Source: Benincasa hispida (lineage: Eukaryota; Streptophyta; Magnoliopsida; Cucurbitales; Cucurbitaceae). From it: DNA of 64,000 nt. The stretch lies in contig NC_052359.1 of the NCBI RefSeq assembly GCF_009727055.1, positions 62,374,960 through 62,438,959 of the forward strand. Reading direction: 5' to 3'. Below are positions 12,151 to 23,480 of the stretch, one piece after another. Each line of letters starts with the position of its first letter. The first letter of the stretch is position 1. The position numbers and the translations under genes are program-made. The notes below the pieces were generated by a model, which saw only the letters and a program-made list of their open reading frames with translations, ran no database searches and was not told the origin of the DNA.

Positions 12151-12840
12151 ATTTTCATGACCAACACTTAGCCAAAATTTCTTTTTGTAAGGCTAGCTTA
12201 TTAAGTACCTGAGAGCCAAGTTTCCCATACTTAAATATTTTCCTTCTTCAAATCCTATCCTTTACCCATTTCCCACAACTCCAAACTAACATAAATATTT
12301 AACCCCCTTACTTTACTAAACTCAACAATAAACATATTTAAATAGGGAAAGTAGGTTTCGGGTTTTACACTTTTTGGTCGACCATGTTCTCTTAGTAAGT
12401 CTTCATTTCGACGAACTTCTATAAATGATAATCCTAGCCAATAATCTGGGTGTTCTATTGGATGGAAGCGATCTTCATAACATCGCTTGAAATGAGACAA
12501 TTTGTATCATTCATCAATAAGAGGTAAGTTTGTCGAACTCATGTAATTACAAATTACAATTACATGAGAGCATGGAATCTTGAATGACTACCATTTATTA
12601 CAAGAGCAAGCCCTTTCTTTCAAGCTCACAACTTGTGCGTGTTGACCTTTATAGGGAGAAATCATACTTATGCTAATTTGTACTTCAAAATTTTAGGTTT
12701 CCTTCTTAATAGGTGTCATGCCACTATATGTGCTAACGCTCGTTTTTCCCCCCTCTTGGCATATATTGTATATATGTCCCCACAATTAAGTGCTTTGTTT
12801 ATCTCTTGTCTTCGACTTCAAAATATAGTATTGTGCGAAA

Positions 12841-13167
12841 GAATGTTAGCCTAACCAAAGAAGTTACCTGGTCCACGATTACATGGTCAAAGTTGCATGC
12901 CAGAAATGTGGCAGTCGTATGGCAGGTCAGCAGCTGGTTCACGTGATGTGGAAAGAAGTCATGGAGCCTATCCATGATTTGGGTTAAATCGTGGACCGAG
13001 TACATGATTTATCTGCAATTGTCTACGAGACCACCATTGCACTACCCTACTTTTGTCAATTCTTTTAGCCGAACCATATTTTTTTCGATAATTATTAAAA
13101 TAGCATTATTTAAAAGAATTCCTAAACAAACTAACAACTTTGTAACAGATAGAGAAGCTCTACCAAT
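12841..13167. other. Spacer and probable 3' LTR part of C1
   Basis: No gene seen. The last ~60 bases (AAACAAACTAACAACTTTGTAACAG) match the outer part of the C1 5' LTR near 33270-33315, so at least this part is C1 LTR. The left LTR end could not be placed because the rest has diverged or was replaced. Confidence 0.5.
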
Positions 13168-13168
13168 A

Positions 13169-13182
13169 CTCTCCCTCAAGTT
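13169..13182 (-). other. C1 polypurine tract
   Basis: Minus strand reads TTGAGGGAGAG directly before the 3' LTR start (TATTGG, mutated from TGTTGG). It primes plus-strand synthesis in copia elements. Confidence 0.65.
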
Positions 13183-14004
13183 GGAGCATGAATATTACAA
13201 ACTCCTAACTTGACTAAGATGGTTTGTAAAACAAAGAAAGACAATGCTTTGGTAAAAATATCTGCCAATTGCAATGAAGATCTAATGGGCAATAAGTTGA
13301 GAAACCCATCAATAATCTTGTCTCGTACAAAATGGCAGTCAATCTCAATATGCTTAGTGCGCTTATGGAATGTTGGATTAGAAGCAATGGGAATTGCAGC
13401 TTGGTTATCACAATAAACTACTGATGGTGAAGAAACTTGTAACTTCAAATCCATCAATAGGCGATGAATCCAAGCAAACTCACTAGTAACCACAACAAGA
13501 GCTCTATATTCTGCTTCAGCAGAAGAACGAAAAACTATAGTTTGCTTCTTTGAACATCACGAGATGAGAGACTCACTCAATAAAACACAAAAGCCTATTA
13601 CCGATCTCTGAGTGTCCAAACAAGCCCCCTAATCAGCATCAATAAGTGTCTTTAATTGAAAATAAGAAGAATGTTTTATTAATATGCTTTGTCCAGGGGA
13701 GTTCTTAAGATAGCGCAACAAATGATGAGTTGCTTGCAAGTGGGCAGTAGTCGGTTGATGCAAAAATTGACTTAGCCGATACACGACAAATGAAATGTTA
13801 GGATGTGATATTTGAAAATACAATATGCATCCAATTAAGCGATGATAAGAAGAAGAAACTTCATCTGACAACCTTGTAGCAGTAGCTTTAGCTAGCTTTA
13901 ATTTTGATCCATGAGAAAGGAAGAATGTTTTGCATTAAGAAAACGTGTATCTTTTAAAATTTACAGACAATATTTCTGTTGAGACAAAAATGACCCCTAG
14001 TGAG
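13176..14004 (-). pseudogene. C1 pol, end of RT and RNase H
   Basis: Continues C1 RT after the C2 insertion. From 14004 leftward: SFLSQQKYCL, then a YHRLIGCILYFQISHPNIS segment (13629-13871) typical of the RT-RNase H connection, and RNase H (13176-13493) with VYCDNQAAIPIASNP, HKRTKHIEIDCHFVRDK and QLADIFTKAL. The stop (13176-13178) falls inside the polypurine tract 8 bp from the LTR, a normal arrangement for compact copia elements. There is an in-frame stop just after the C2 junction, another break near 13870-13990 and one around 13500-13620. RNase H retains its C-terminal motifs but the protein is dead. Confidence 0.85.
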
Positions 14005-15593
14005 TGTAGGAAATCGGAATCGGGATTTCCATAAGCAGCGAAAATAGACTATTCCAAATTATAATCATGAATCAACAAATCATTTATAGTCGACTTCAAA
14101 ACAAGAAGTTATACAATTTACAGAGAAATTACAGCATGACCAACAAATGTACAGAGGGAAAAACAGTACTAACAAAGGCAGAAGCGTCTTCATGCTATGA
14201 AGCGCGATGCTGATCGAACAAACAAGAGCAACCACGAATGCCCGATCTACACAACAGCAACATCGCACGAACACTTCGCGCTCGTCCTCAACAATTTCCT
14301 CAGTCATGAGCTCCTCTGCAATAGCGAATGGACTCCTCCGCAACACCACGAATGGCCTCCAGAAAACCTCGACGGTATCGAGTTGAGTCTGACATCACCA
14401 ACAAGGCGACCTTGGTATTCTCAGTGTGAGAATCTAGAGGGTGGGCTCTGTTCGGACTTGGTATGAGGCAGACGAACAAAGGAAAGTACTATCATATAGG
14501 TCGATGCCTAATCGTTTAGATAAAACTATGCGATCGTCTAGCAAAAGCTATGCGATCTTTTAGCTCTATCATCTAGCTCGGTCTGTCGCGTGCAAACTCT
14601 ATACAATCGTTTACCTTGGGTCAACGATCATCTAGCAAAGCTATGCGATCGTTTAGATAACACTGCATGATCGTTTAGCTCGCACCTGCACGATCGTTTA
14701 GCTCGCCCAACCATCGTTTAGTAAATCTGTATTTACTTGACGACTTCCGTGAGTTTCTTTTACTCGGAGAGAAAACTTAAAATTCTTTTTCAACCTTTTG
14801 TAAAACTTCTTTTTCAAAATAGGAAACCACTTCCTTTTAAACTCATGGTTACCATGATCCAATAACCACCCACTACTTTGGTTATTAAAAGAAAAAGTAT
14901 TAATTATCTAATAATTAATATTATTATAAACATAAATGATAACCAACTTATCATACTATATTTATAACCTATAGTTTTAATTTTTCATCTCAATGAAACC
15001 AAACCGAAACCGATTCCACCCTTAGCTCTAGATCAGACAAGTCCCCAAAAAGGTAGGCATGTTGAATTGGCAATCTGGCCACTCTCACCATACTAATCAA
15101 AGGACCGCTTCAAAGGCAGGAGTTCACAAAACACTCAGAATTGAGGTCGTGTCACCTATGGTCGTTTAGGCGAGATGTAAGTCTCTAGTATCAACGACGT
15201 TATATACAGAGTCTAGCCATCTCGTGGTCCAGGTCTTATACAAACTCTTTGTATAGGACACCCCCGCTCCATGTCTCCACACGAATGGTCAGGATCTACC
15301 ATCTATAGTAGTTTACAAACTTGAAAACATCTACAAGCGGGTCGTATTCGTAGTGTCACCAGGATTAGGTATCCCATCTTAATCCTATACTCAAGACCGA
15401 TTTAGGTTATCACTTAAGGCATGATCCACTTATATACCATATATACATGCTTAAGTTCATATAACATAACCAAAGAGCTTTGTGTATTGGATATGAGTAA
15501 ATGTCATAATTAAATAACACTTATTTTATTCATTGAACAATGTGTATCTTTACAAAACAAGAGACCCGGGAGAATTAGGACAGCATCCCAACA
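14005..15593 (-). mobile_element. C2 3' LTR, with internal deletion
   Basis: 1589 bp; minus strand TGTTGGGATGCTGTCC... to ...CCTACA. Compared with the 5' LTR (2228 bp) it lacks the part equivalent to about 27416-28045, replaced near 14998-15025 by CCAAACCGAAACCG...CCACCCTTA, which looks like the end of a hAT-type MITE. CGATCG words at 14480-14720, hairpin at 15237-15255. The displaced piece at 16273-16900 fits the missing segment. Confidence 0.88.
15237..15255 (-). other. Conserved LTR hairpin (C2 3' LTR)
   Basis: Minus strand TATACAAA-GAG-TTTGTATA, identical to the 5' LTR copy at 28253-28271. Confidence 0.75.
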
Positions 15594-15606
15594 ATCTCCC
15601 ACTTGT
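15594..15606 (-). other. C2 polypurine tract
   Basis: Minus strand reads CAAGTGGGAGAT immediately before the 3' LTR, a standard copia polypurine tract. A near copy (CAAGTGGGAGATGAT) occurs ~90 bp upstream at 15682-15697, overlapping the pol stop. Confidence 0.8.
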
Positions 15607-15697
15607 CCTAGTGACTCGAGAGACTAATGTACAATATAATAAAAAATGTACAATATACAATAAACTAAGGCATACCCCAGTATCATCTCCCACTTGC

Positions 15698-15924
15698 CTA
15701 GACAAGATGCCGCATGTCCCGCAGACCCAGACTCTCCAGGTGACCCTCGAACACTTAGTGCCATGAGGGCCTTTGTAAAGGGATCAGCAATGTTGTGCTC
15801 CGATGCGATCTACTCGACTATCACATCACCGCGATGCACAATCTCCCTAATCAGGTGATATTTTCGTTCTATGTGCTTACCTCGACGATGATTCCGAGGC
15901 TCCTTCGAATTTTCCACAGCCCTG
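15698..15924 (-). pseudogene. C2 RNase H, C-terminal tail
   Basis: Minus strand, just left of the 348-N gap: AVENSKEPRNHRRGKHIERK and YHLIREIVHRGDVIVE, then a TAG in place of Lys, IASEHNIADPFTKAL and, after a one-base shift, VFEGHLESLGLRDM. It ends at the stop 15700-15698. It is the direct continuation of the RNase H piece at 18325-18614: the N-terminal side ends YCDNS and this side starts in AVENSKEP. The gap and 2 kb of other sequence separate them. Confidence 0.85.
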
Positions 15925-16272
15925 NNNNNNNNNNNNNNNNNNNNNNNNNNNNNNNNNNNNNNNNNNNNNNNNNNNNNNNNNNNNNNNNNNNNNNNNNNNN
16001 NNNNNNNNNNNNNNNNNNNNNNNNNNNNNNNNNNNNNNNNNNNNNNNNNNNNNNNNNNNNNNNNNNNNNNNNNNNNNNNNNNNNNNNNNNNNNNNNNNNN
16101 NNNNNNNNNNNNNNNNNNNNNNNNNNNNNNNNNNNNNNNNNNNNNNNNNNNNNNNNNNNNNNNNNNNNNNNNNNNNNNNNNNNNNNNNNNNNNNNNNNNN
16201 NNNNNNNNNNNNNNNNNNNNNNNNNNNNNNNNNNNNNNNNNNNNNNNNNNNNNNNNNNNNNNNNNNNNNNNN
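15925..16272. other. Assembly gap (348 N)
   Basis: Run of 348 N. It starts at the exact base where C2 RNase H is interrupted, so neither the left edge nor the nature of the insertion can be read. Confidence 0.99.
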
Positions 16273-16899
16273 CATGAAACAATATAAACCACTAGTTCTT
16301 TTTCTATTCCATGGTACTTAATGTAAATCTCATTTACATCAATCTCCACTAGATGTATCTCATACATCATACCGTTTATATCATATATAATCAAAAATAC
16401 ATCTTATCAATTTGAAAATTTCAAATCAATACCAAGAACTGATCCTCAACATGAATCCAAGCTACCAAGGGGACCCATGGACATGTAGATCCGAAGCTCC
16501 AACGGTACGTGAATAACTGACTAAACTTTAGTCACGGGATTCACCATCTGTTAACTGCTAGGCACTCCCTAAAGATCGATAGCTGAACTCTCTTCACTAT
16601 AGATATATTATGTGTGCATCTTGACCAAAGAGCAGTGCGACAACCCTTCACAAATCACTCGTAAGTACAGCGGGCAAATAACCGTTATTCCCTGTAGTTA
16701 CATCTGTCTCCTTAAGTACCACTAATCCCTCTAATGAACATAAATCATAGTCCTACTATGACTGAGTCTTCTCTTCCAAAGAGAAGTTGTGGCCATTATG
16801 TTCAAGCCGGAATCAGCCCTTAAGGGAGAAATCTCTCTATGTATCCCTTTTTTGGGAAATGAGCGAATGTCATATTGTGGATTGAGTTCCAGCTCCCAG
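16273..16899 (-). mobile_element. C2-family LTR fragment
   Basis: Aligns in the same direction with 27412-28045 of the C2 5' LTR (TTCTTTTTCTATTCCATGGT; CAAGCTACCAAGGGGAC), with small differences. It starts at the gap and ends where a hAT-type terminus begins (16900). This is the segment missing from the C2 3' LTR. Confidence 0.85.
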
Positions 16900-17160
16900 T
16901 AGGGGTGGACAGCAAAACTGCTCAAATCGAACCGAATTTCAAAACCGAATCGATTTATAACCAAAACCGAATTTTTCGATTCGATGCGATTCGTTGGGCT
17001 GTTGAAACCGAATTTAAACTGTTTGGTTCGGTTTTAAGCTTGAAACTGATTTCTAAACCGAACCAAACCGTTTAAATATAAAATATAAAATTATAAATAA
17101 AATATATATATATATAATATTAATATTTATTTATAATAAATAACCTAAATTTAAAACTAA
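16900..17160 (+). mobile_element. hAT-type MITE, one end recognisable
   Basis: Starts TAGGGGTGGACAGC and is full of AACCGAA/TTCGGTT words, like the complete MITE at 34041-34539. The preceding 8 bp are GCTCCCAG. A matching terminus (CCACCCTTA followed by GCTCTAG) lies not downstream but at 15015-15030 in the C2 3' LTR. The right end here was not found; sequence turns to AT-rich DNA after ~17072. Confidence 0.6.
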
Positions 17161-17750
17161 AATGATTTAGCAAAGACCAGTAGACCTAGACCGCCGCACG
17201 CACAACGCATCGCTCGCAACGAAATTCTTCTTCTTCCTTTCCGTCTGGCGTCCGTCTGCTTTCGTTTTCTTCCTTTAGAACTTATAGGGTTTTTTTTGCT
17301 GCCGCCACTACCGTTCTTCTTTCTTGGTCTGCCCTACAGTGAACCAGATCTCCGAAATCTATTTTTCTGGGATAAACGAAGATTGTTTTTTCACATTACA
17401 AGTGAAGAAGGAATTTGAGATTTTCTCACCTGGTGAACACGCAGGAAATAGAAAATCCCAGGAAATGAAAGCCTCACAAAAGACTTTCTCTGGTTCAACT
17501 GTCTTCATTGTCTGAAATGTAACATACTGGATATTAGACTAAAACAGGACTTTACCGTTTCTTCTCGGAACCAGAGGAAATGCCACGAGAGCTTTAAGAC
17601 CAGTGAGCGTAGAACCGAGTGAACCAGAGGATGCCATTCTAAATTAAAACGATCGTGCAACGTTTACTTAATTTTACTCCTGATTACACATAGCTATTTA
17701 ATAGATGATCGACTGTGGGCCAAAAAAAACATTTATTTTGGTAAGAACGA
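17161..17750. other. Unassigned sequence in the C2 insertion
   Basis: AT-rich, then a CT/GC-richer stretch at 17170-17330 and mixed sequence. No family recognised and no convincing coding region. Confidence 0.5.
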
Positions 17751-18319
17751 TATGCTTGAGTCTGTAGCACGAACAGATCCGATGTCACTAATTTCGAGAA
17801 CATCGCCATGGCTTTTGCATAGACGAATCACATGGTTTTATCTAAACGATTGGGCACTCGACCCTATACGACCGATAGGTCTCCTACTATCCCTCCCACT
17901 TGCCCTAGGTATTGTACTTATCCGATCGTCTCTTCTCCCTCCATTCATCTGACCTGTTCCTATACAAGTCCGATAGACAGAGCCACAACTCCTCTGACGA
18001 TTACCCAACACCGAGGAATGACCAAGTCTCCCTTGTTGGTTTTTATCAGCCGGTTCACTACAAACTGCGACGCCATCCAGGTTTCGGAGGTCATTGGTGG
18101 TTTGCTGTGAGAGGCACCGTTTCGCGTGTTATTGGAGTGAAGTTACGTGTTGCTGGATGGGAGCATCATGACCAAGATGGAGATCAATTGAGGACCTGAG
18201 CGCAAAGGGGTGTCCCTGCCTCGGTGTGCGGGCATATAGATGGGCGTTCCGCGTTCTGTCTGTTCAGCGGCACGTCACCGACAGCTCGCGATGATACGCC
18301 TGATGCTCCATGTTTCCCC
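17750..18319 (+). mobile_element. Diverged C2-family LTR fragment, forward
   Basis: Matches the reverse complement of about 26560-27000 of the C2 5' LTR (GGTTTTATCTAAACGATTGG, GAGCGCAAAG, TAGATGGGCGTTC) with many small insertions and deletions. It runs opposite to the fragment at 16273-16899. The scattered indels could be age or poor-quality read sequence beside the gap. Confidence 0.65.
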
Positions 18320-18324
18320 CCCTG

Positions 18325-20377
18325 CTGTTATCACAATAAAGAGTGATAGGCAAATCCATATTTGGAACAACTTCCAAATCTGTAAGGAATTTCCTCAGCC
18401 AAACAGCCTCTTCAGCTGCTTCACAAGCCGCTACGTATTCGGCTTCCATAGTGGAGTCCGCGATGCATCCTTGCTTGATGCTTTGCCAAACTACAGCTCT
18501 TCCATTCAGAGTAAACACTGACCCCAATGTCGATTTATGAGAATCTCGATCGGTCTGAAAGTCAAAGTTCGTGTATCCTGTAAGGATCAGATCTTTATCT
18601 CCATACACAAGCATGTAATCCCTTTTTCTCTAAAGATACTTGAGGATCGTCTTGACCACTGTTCAGTGATCAAATCCTGGATTTGACTGATACTGACTAA
18701 CAATCCCTACTGCATACCAAATGTCGGGTCTGGTACATAACATTGCATACATAAATCTTCCTACAGCATAAGCATAGGGAATCTATCTCATCTTCTCAAC
18801 CTCTTAAGGTGTCTTAGGACATTGATCCTTAGACAGAATGATTCCATGCCTGAAAGGTAACAAACCTCTCTTGGAATCCTACATCATGTACCTGATCAAT
18901 ATTTGATCAATGTACGATGCTTGAGACAGGGCTAACCGTTTGTTCTTGTGATCCTGAATGATCGGGATCCCGAGAACATACTATGTCTCACCCAAATCTT
19001 TCATTTGGAACTGGGCAGCTAGCCAACTCTTAATGTCAGTCAGATATCCTACATCATTCCCAATGAGTAGGATATCATCCACATACAGTACCAGAAAAGC
19101 TACTGAGCTGTTGATAATATTCTTTTAAACACAAGGCTCATCAACGTTCTGGTCAAAGCCAAATGACTTGACAGTAGTGTCAAATCTGATGTTCTAAGAT
19201 CGAGATACTTGTTTCAGCCCATAAATGGACCTATTAAGCTTGCAAACTTTTTGCTCTTGATCTAGAACTACGAACCCATCTGGTTGAGTCATATAGATGG
19301 TCTTCTCAAGATTACCATTAAGAAAGACAGTCTTAACGTCCATTTGCCATATTTCATAATCATAAAATGTGGCTATGGACAGAAGAATTCGGATAGACTT
19401 AAGCATGACAACAGGTGAAAAAGTTTCCTCATAGTCAACTCCCTCAACCTGGGTATAACCCTTTGCCACGAGCCTAGCCTTAAAGGTTTGCACCTTTCCA
19501 TCTACACCTTTTTTTTTGTTATAGATCCACTTAAACTCAATAGGTTACCCCATCAGGTGGATCAATAAGCTCCCAGACTTTGTTGAAGTACATAGACTCC
19601 ATTCCTGGTTCATGGCCTTAACCCATTCATCTTTGTCAACATCCTCCATTGCTTTCTTAAAAGACAATGGATCCTCGACCCCATCATTCGTAATAACGTT
19701 ATGGGCTTCAGTCAAATATATGTAGCGATCCGGTGGATACATAACCCTCCCACTATGTCGAGGCAGTCTCAACTCTTGAGCTGGTTGACTAGACATTCTG
19801 ACCTCAACAACTCTTGTTGATCTGTCAGTCTGTTCAAAAACTCTTGATAAACCCTCAGTAGTCTCAGTCTCAGCTGAGATCTCACATAAAACGAGCTTAC
19901 TTCGTGGCTTATAATACCTCATGTGATCTTCTTCCAAGAAGATAGCATTAGTGGAAACAAACACTTTGTTCTCACTCGGATCATAGAAGTATCCTCCTCT
20001 CATTTCCTTGGGGTAGCCCATAAAGAGGCAAACCTTCGAATGCGGTTCCAACTTATTTGGACTAGTCACTAGCACATGTGTCGGACAGCCCCAAATCTTG
20101 AAGTAACGTAAACTGCCTTTATGACCTCTCCATAACTCAATAGGTGTTTCAGAAACACTTTTCGAGGGAACGTTGTTCAGGATATAACATGCAGTCTGCA
20201 CTACATAACCCCAAAACGAGTCTAGAAGATGAGCATAACTCATCATAGACTAAACCATGTCCAACAAGGTCCTGTTTCTCCTTTCTGATACACCATTCTG
20301 CTGAGGTGTACCAGGGGCCAAGAGTTGGGACGCAATCTCATGTTCCATCATATAGTTCTGGAATTGGAGGTTCATAT
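18325..20377 (-). pseudogene. C2 pol: integrase C-terminal part, RT, RNase H
   Basis: Ty1/copia polymerase region. From right to left: integrase end with GTPQQNGVSERRNRTLLDM (~20320, holding the catalytic Glu), SFWGYVVQTACYILNNVPSK and ...CLFMGYP (19545-20246), then [22 protein letters not shown] and YGLKQ (19194-19493), the YVDD catalytic motif (minus strand of 19075-19086), and RNase H with TGYTNFDFQTDRDSHKSTLG, EAEYVAACEAAEEAVWLRKF and YCDNS (18264-18614). Stops and frameshifts lie between these blocks. Upstream integrase, protease and gag are gone where the LTR at 20378 begins; downstream RNase H continues at 15924. Confidence 0.9.
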
Positions 20378-21624
20378 TATCACATCCCACCCTAGATTAC
20401 CCTCTAAACCTGGGTAGAATGGTGACTGCAGCAGTTACCAACCCTTTTACTGGCACTTACGACCTAACTATCCTATTAACCTTTACTCAAACCCTGAATA
20501 CATACATATCATCAATATACCAACATATTAACTCGGAACTTAACACATTTACATTACAGGGTTTCGTAACATTGTTCATACATGAATATTACGACTTAGT
20601 GACCCCATCTAGTATACTAGTCACTAGACAGACACATGTGTACTAACTAACATAGGTCTTTAATTACGCTTCCTTCAACCTGTTTCTTTGAGTGGCAGAG
20701 CAGCAGCAGAATAGTCTTTTGGGAACTGACCGCTACCTGAAAGAAAACATTTGAAAACGTGAGCTAGAAGTCCAGTGAGTGACTTAATAAAAATATAAAT
20801 CTCATGCTCAAAACTGGAAGCTTGAAACCATAATACTGAAACTAAAGTATACCAAGCAAACGTGTACATAAAACCTTTAAACCACCATTAAACATCATTA
20901 TTCCTTAGTTGAGAACGAGCATACATCGCTCTAGCTCCCAACGTCTGTTACCGGCACAAAGACCCATACTTCGGCCTCCCTTTGCTGGTATATAGTCTAG
21001 GAGACCCATACTTCGGCCTCTAATTCGGAACTACCTACGGCACATGGAGTTTATGTACCGTCAACACCTTAGGTACATTTATTCAAATACCTTCCTTACC
21101 TTCAGTATCTGGCTGACTTAAGCTATCAAGTTCTCGAATATAGCATAGAAAACTCTTTAGGATACCTTCCCTACCTTCAATATCCCTTTTCATTATGTTT
21201 AAGAATACCAACGCATGTACTTTGACAATCTTAGGTATTTAAAACATAGTACATCAAGCTTCATTCAACCTTAGCTTTAACCCTAACGCATGCTTCATAT
21301 TTTGTAAAATAAGTTGACTTAAATCATGTTGAACTAGCTTGTAAAAACTATTAGCATGCGTTAGATATGGAAAACATACTTGGAAGACTCATACATTAGT
21401 AATATCATGCGTTGATAAACATTCATAAGCATTAGCAATTCCAAACTATCGTTCTAGCCTAGGAGAAGATATGACTGCCTTATCCTTAGTTGAGAGTGAA
21501 CTATTAGATCTAACCCTCAATGTCAACCTTGGTCGAGGAGAGCCCTTTTGCTCAATCCCTCGACATCGTATTACCTACGTGCACGTGGTTATAACTGAGT
21601 ACCGTCATACCTTAGGTACTTGAC

Positions 21625-21925
21625 TAGGATACCTTCTCATTATCCTTCAGTATCCTTAGGATACCTTCTCATTGTCCTTCAGTATCCTTAGGATACCTTC
21701 TCATTGGCCTTCAGTATCCGTGATATAACTAGTCATAAACATTTAGTTGAAAGGATACCTTCTCATTGTCCTTCAGTATCCGTCATATAACTAGTCATAA
21801 ACCTTTAGTTGAAAGGATACCTTCTCATTGTCCTTCAGTATCTATCATATAACTAGTCATAAACATTTAGTTGAAAGGATACATTCTCATTGTCCTTCAG
21901 TATCCGTCATAAACATTTAGTTGAA
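21625..21925 (+). repeat. Minisatellite in LTR
   Basis: Three ~32-bp units (GGATACCTTCTCATTGTCC + TTCAGTATCCTTA) are followed by three to four ~62-bp units that add CATATAACTAGTCATAAACA and TTTAGTTGAA. The sister LTR has one unit (~8540-8565). Confidence 0.88.
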
Positions 21926-22344
21926 CATTAAGGCTTAGTGCTCAAATCATCATCATGTTCATCCATCATACTGGTCATCATATAAAAATGGAGTTACTTA
22001 AACATACTGATAGTATTTGGACAAGATAACATATCTAAATCATATCAATTCCATGAAAACATGCTTTACTTAACATGAGAACACAGATTCACAAAATATG
22101 TGCTTGGCAATCCATTTAAACACTTAGCATGGGAAATATTCTTCAAGAAATCATAGATTCTAAATCATTAAAACAGTAAGTCATCACATAGTCACTCACA
22201 AATCGTTGGCCTCTAACGGGTTATATGCCTCTCCTAGCTCTTCTTGGCCTGAAAGGACATAATTCCCGGTTAAACTACTCAGAATTCTTAGCAAAATACC
22301 TCAAATAGTTCATTTACTAAAGGAACTTTCATCAACAAAGACAG

Positions 22345-22560
22345 CTTTACTAGCGAGATCCTCCTCATGAGCGAGATCAGCGAGATCAAGCTTTTCCTAG
22401 CAAACTGTCATCCTAGCGATACTAACCTTACCAGCGAAATTCTGCCCAATTTCTAGTGATATTCCCTTCTAAAGCGAGATACTCATCATAAAATTAGCGA
22501 GATTTCCTTCATTAGCGAGATCCTCAGCACAAAATTAGCGAGATCCTCTTTCTCCATATG
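22345..22560 (+). repeat. Cluster of TAGCGAGAT words in LTR
   Basis: About nine AGCGAGAT-type words at irregular spacing. The sister LTR lacks them but has an unrelated word cluster elsewhere. Confidence 0.65.
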
Positions 22561-23480
22561 AGCTGTTTGCTTATTTTTCATAAGCAGCTGTCTGCTTATG
22601 CACAGCTTCTCTGTTACAAATTCAAAAATTCATAACTCAAAATCCAGCCCTCTTTTGAAGAAACTTCCTTCTACAAACATGTTTAAAATTGAGTTAGCAA
22701 CATTACCTTAAAATTTTAGCTCAAAATTCCTCGTCGTTTAATCTAAAGATTTAAAACTTCATCATTGGCCTCAATTCAAGCAGCTGTCTGCTTGTTCAAC
22801 AATATCCAGTTTAAACTTCAAAATTATATAACTCGATTTCCAAGCCTCATCTTAAAAAGTTTCATTCTATAAGGTTGTTTATAACTGAGTTAAAAATATT
22901 TCCTTAAACTTTTAGCTCAAAACGCTTCATAATTCATCCTGGAGCTTCAATTCTTCACTGATGGCCTAGACTCACCCGAGAAACGAACCCTTCATATTTA
23001 TTTTTCCCCTCCGACCTTACTTCGGCGAGTTTTCCTTCCAGCAACCCAACCACAGAAAATAGACACACAAAGCTTTCGAATGCCACTGGAATTACACAAA
23101 TTTCCTAAGTAGTTGTCCAAACCGACCCAATGAACTCGACCTTCTTGCTTATATTACCGCCCAAAATCCAGCATGAACTTTCCTTGTGCCACTGGCCCAC
23201 TATTGGTGATGAAGGGCTAGAATTTAGCAAATTTCCTTTTGCTAACTTCACTCACAATATTACTTCAGCATCATACCTCATTAGATGGTATGGTCTCATT
23301 CATATGCTTATTATGCATTCCATCATCAAGCATGACCTTCCTTAGCCTAGCCCAGTTTTGTCCTACTTTTACACTTAGCTACCCAAGAGCCTGTTTCTTC
23401 TTGCTTACATCTTCTACCCTTCCTAAGACATGGCTTCATTTAACTCATTAGAAGACATCACATTACTTACTCTTACTTGA

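Larger units (their letters stand above)
7782..12374 (-). mobile_element. Solo LTR (chromovirus-like ends) in MULE M1, TSD CTTTT
   Basis: LTR 7787-12369: minus strand begins TGTAAAACCCGAAACC and ends GGGGGTGTGACA. It is flanked by exact CTTTT copies (7782-7786, 12370-12374). It is 4583 bp including a nested 2018-bp LTR and its 5-bp duplication, so ~2560 bp on its own. A second copy of the family lies at 20378-23504 and aligns along its length (GAGACCCATACTTCGG, GGAGTTGTCC). The TGTAAAACCC start and the polypurine tract next to the other copy suggest a Ty3/gypsy chromovirus; no coding part is present. Confidence 0.88.
7660..12840 (-). pseudogene. Mutator-like (MULE) transposase M1, C-terminal half, split
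   Basis: Minus-strand remnant of a MuDR/MULE transposase. From right to left: a degraded region (~12840-12650); a SWIM zinc finger (CSCNKW...SFKIPCSHV, ~12610-12550), a DNA-binding module of these transposases; then NLPLIDE and HFKRCYEDRFHPIEHPDYW (12500-12430); and LLREHGRPKS ending at 12375. There a solo LTR (7787-12369) interrupts it. Coding resumes at 7781 (ARIHYEMDWRGASQKV) and ends with a CCHC-like CTICKGGHNKRTC knuckle (~7740-7700). Removing the LTR and one CTTTT copy rejoins GRPKS to AR in frame. The DDE core is not in the window. Stops occur in the knuckle region and in the SWIM region. Confidence 0.75.

Noticed and set aside
15795..16394. Long open frames across 15925-16272
   Set aside because: They are open only because N bases cannot encode stops.
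15920..18324. CCCTG copies at 15920-15924 and 18320-18324 as a TSD
   Set aside because: The right copy lies in a C run, element termini (TG...CA) are not visible and the left edge is masked by N. Possible but not supported.
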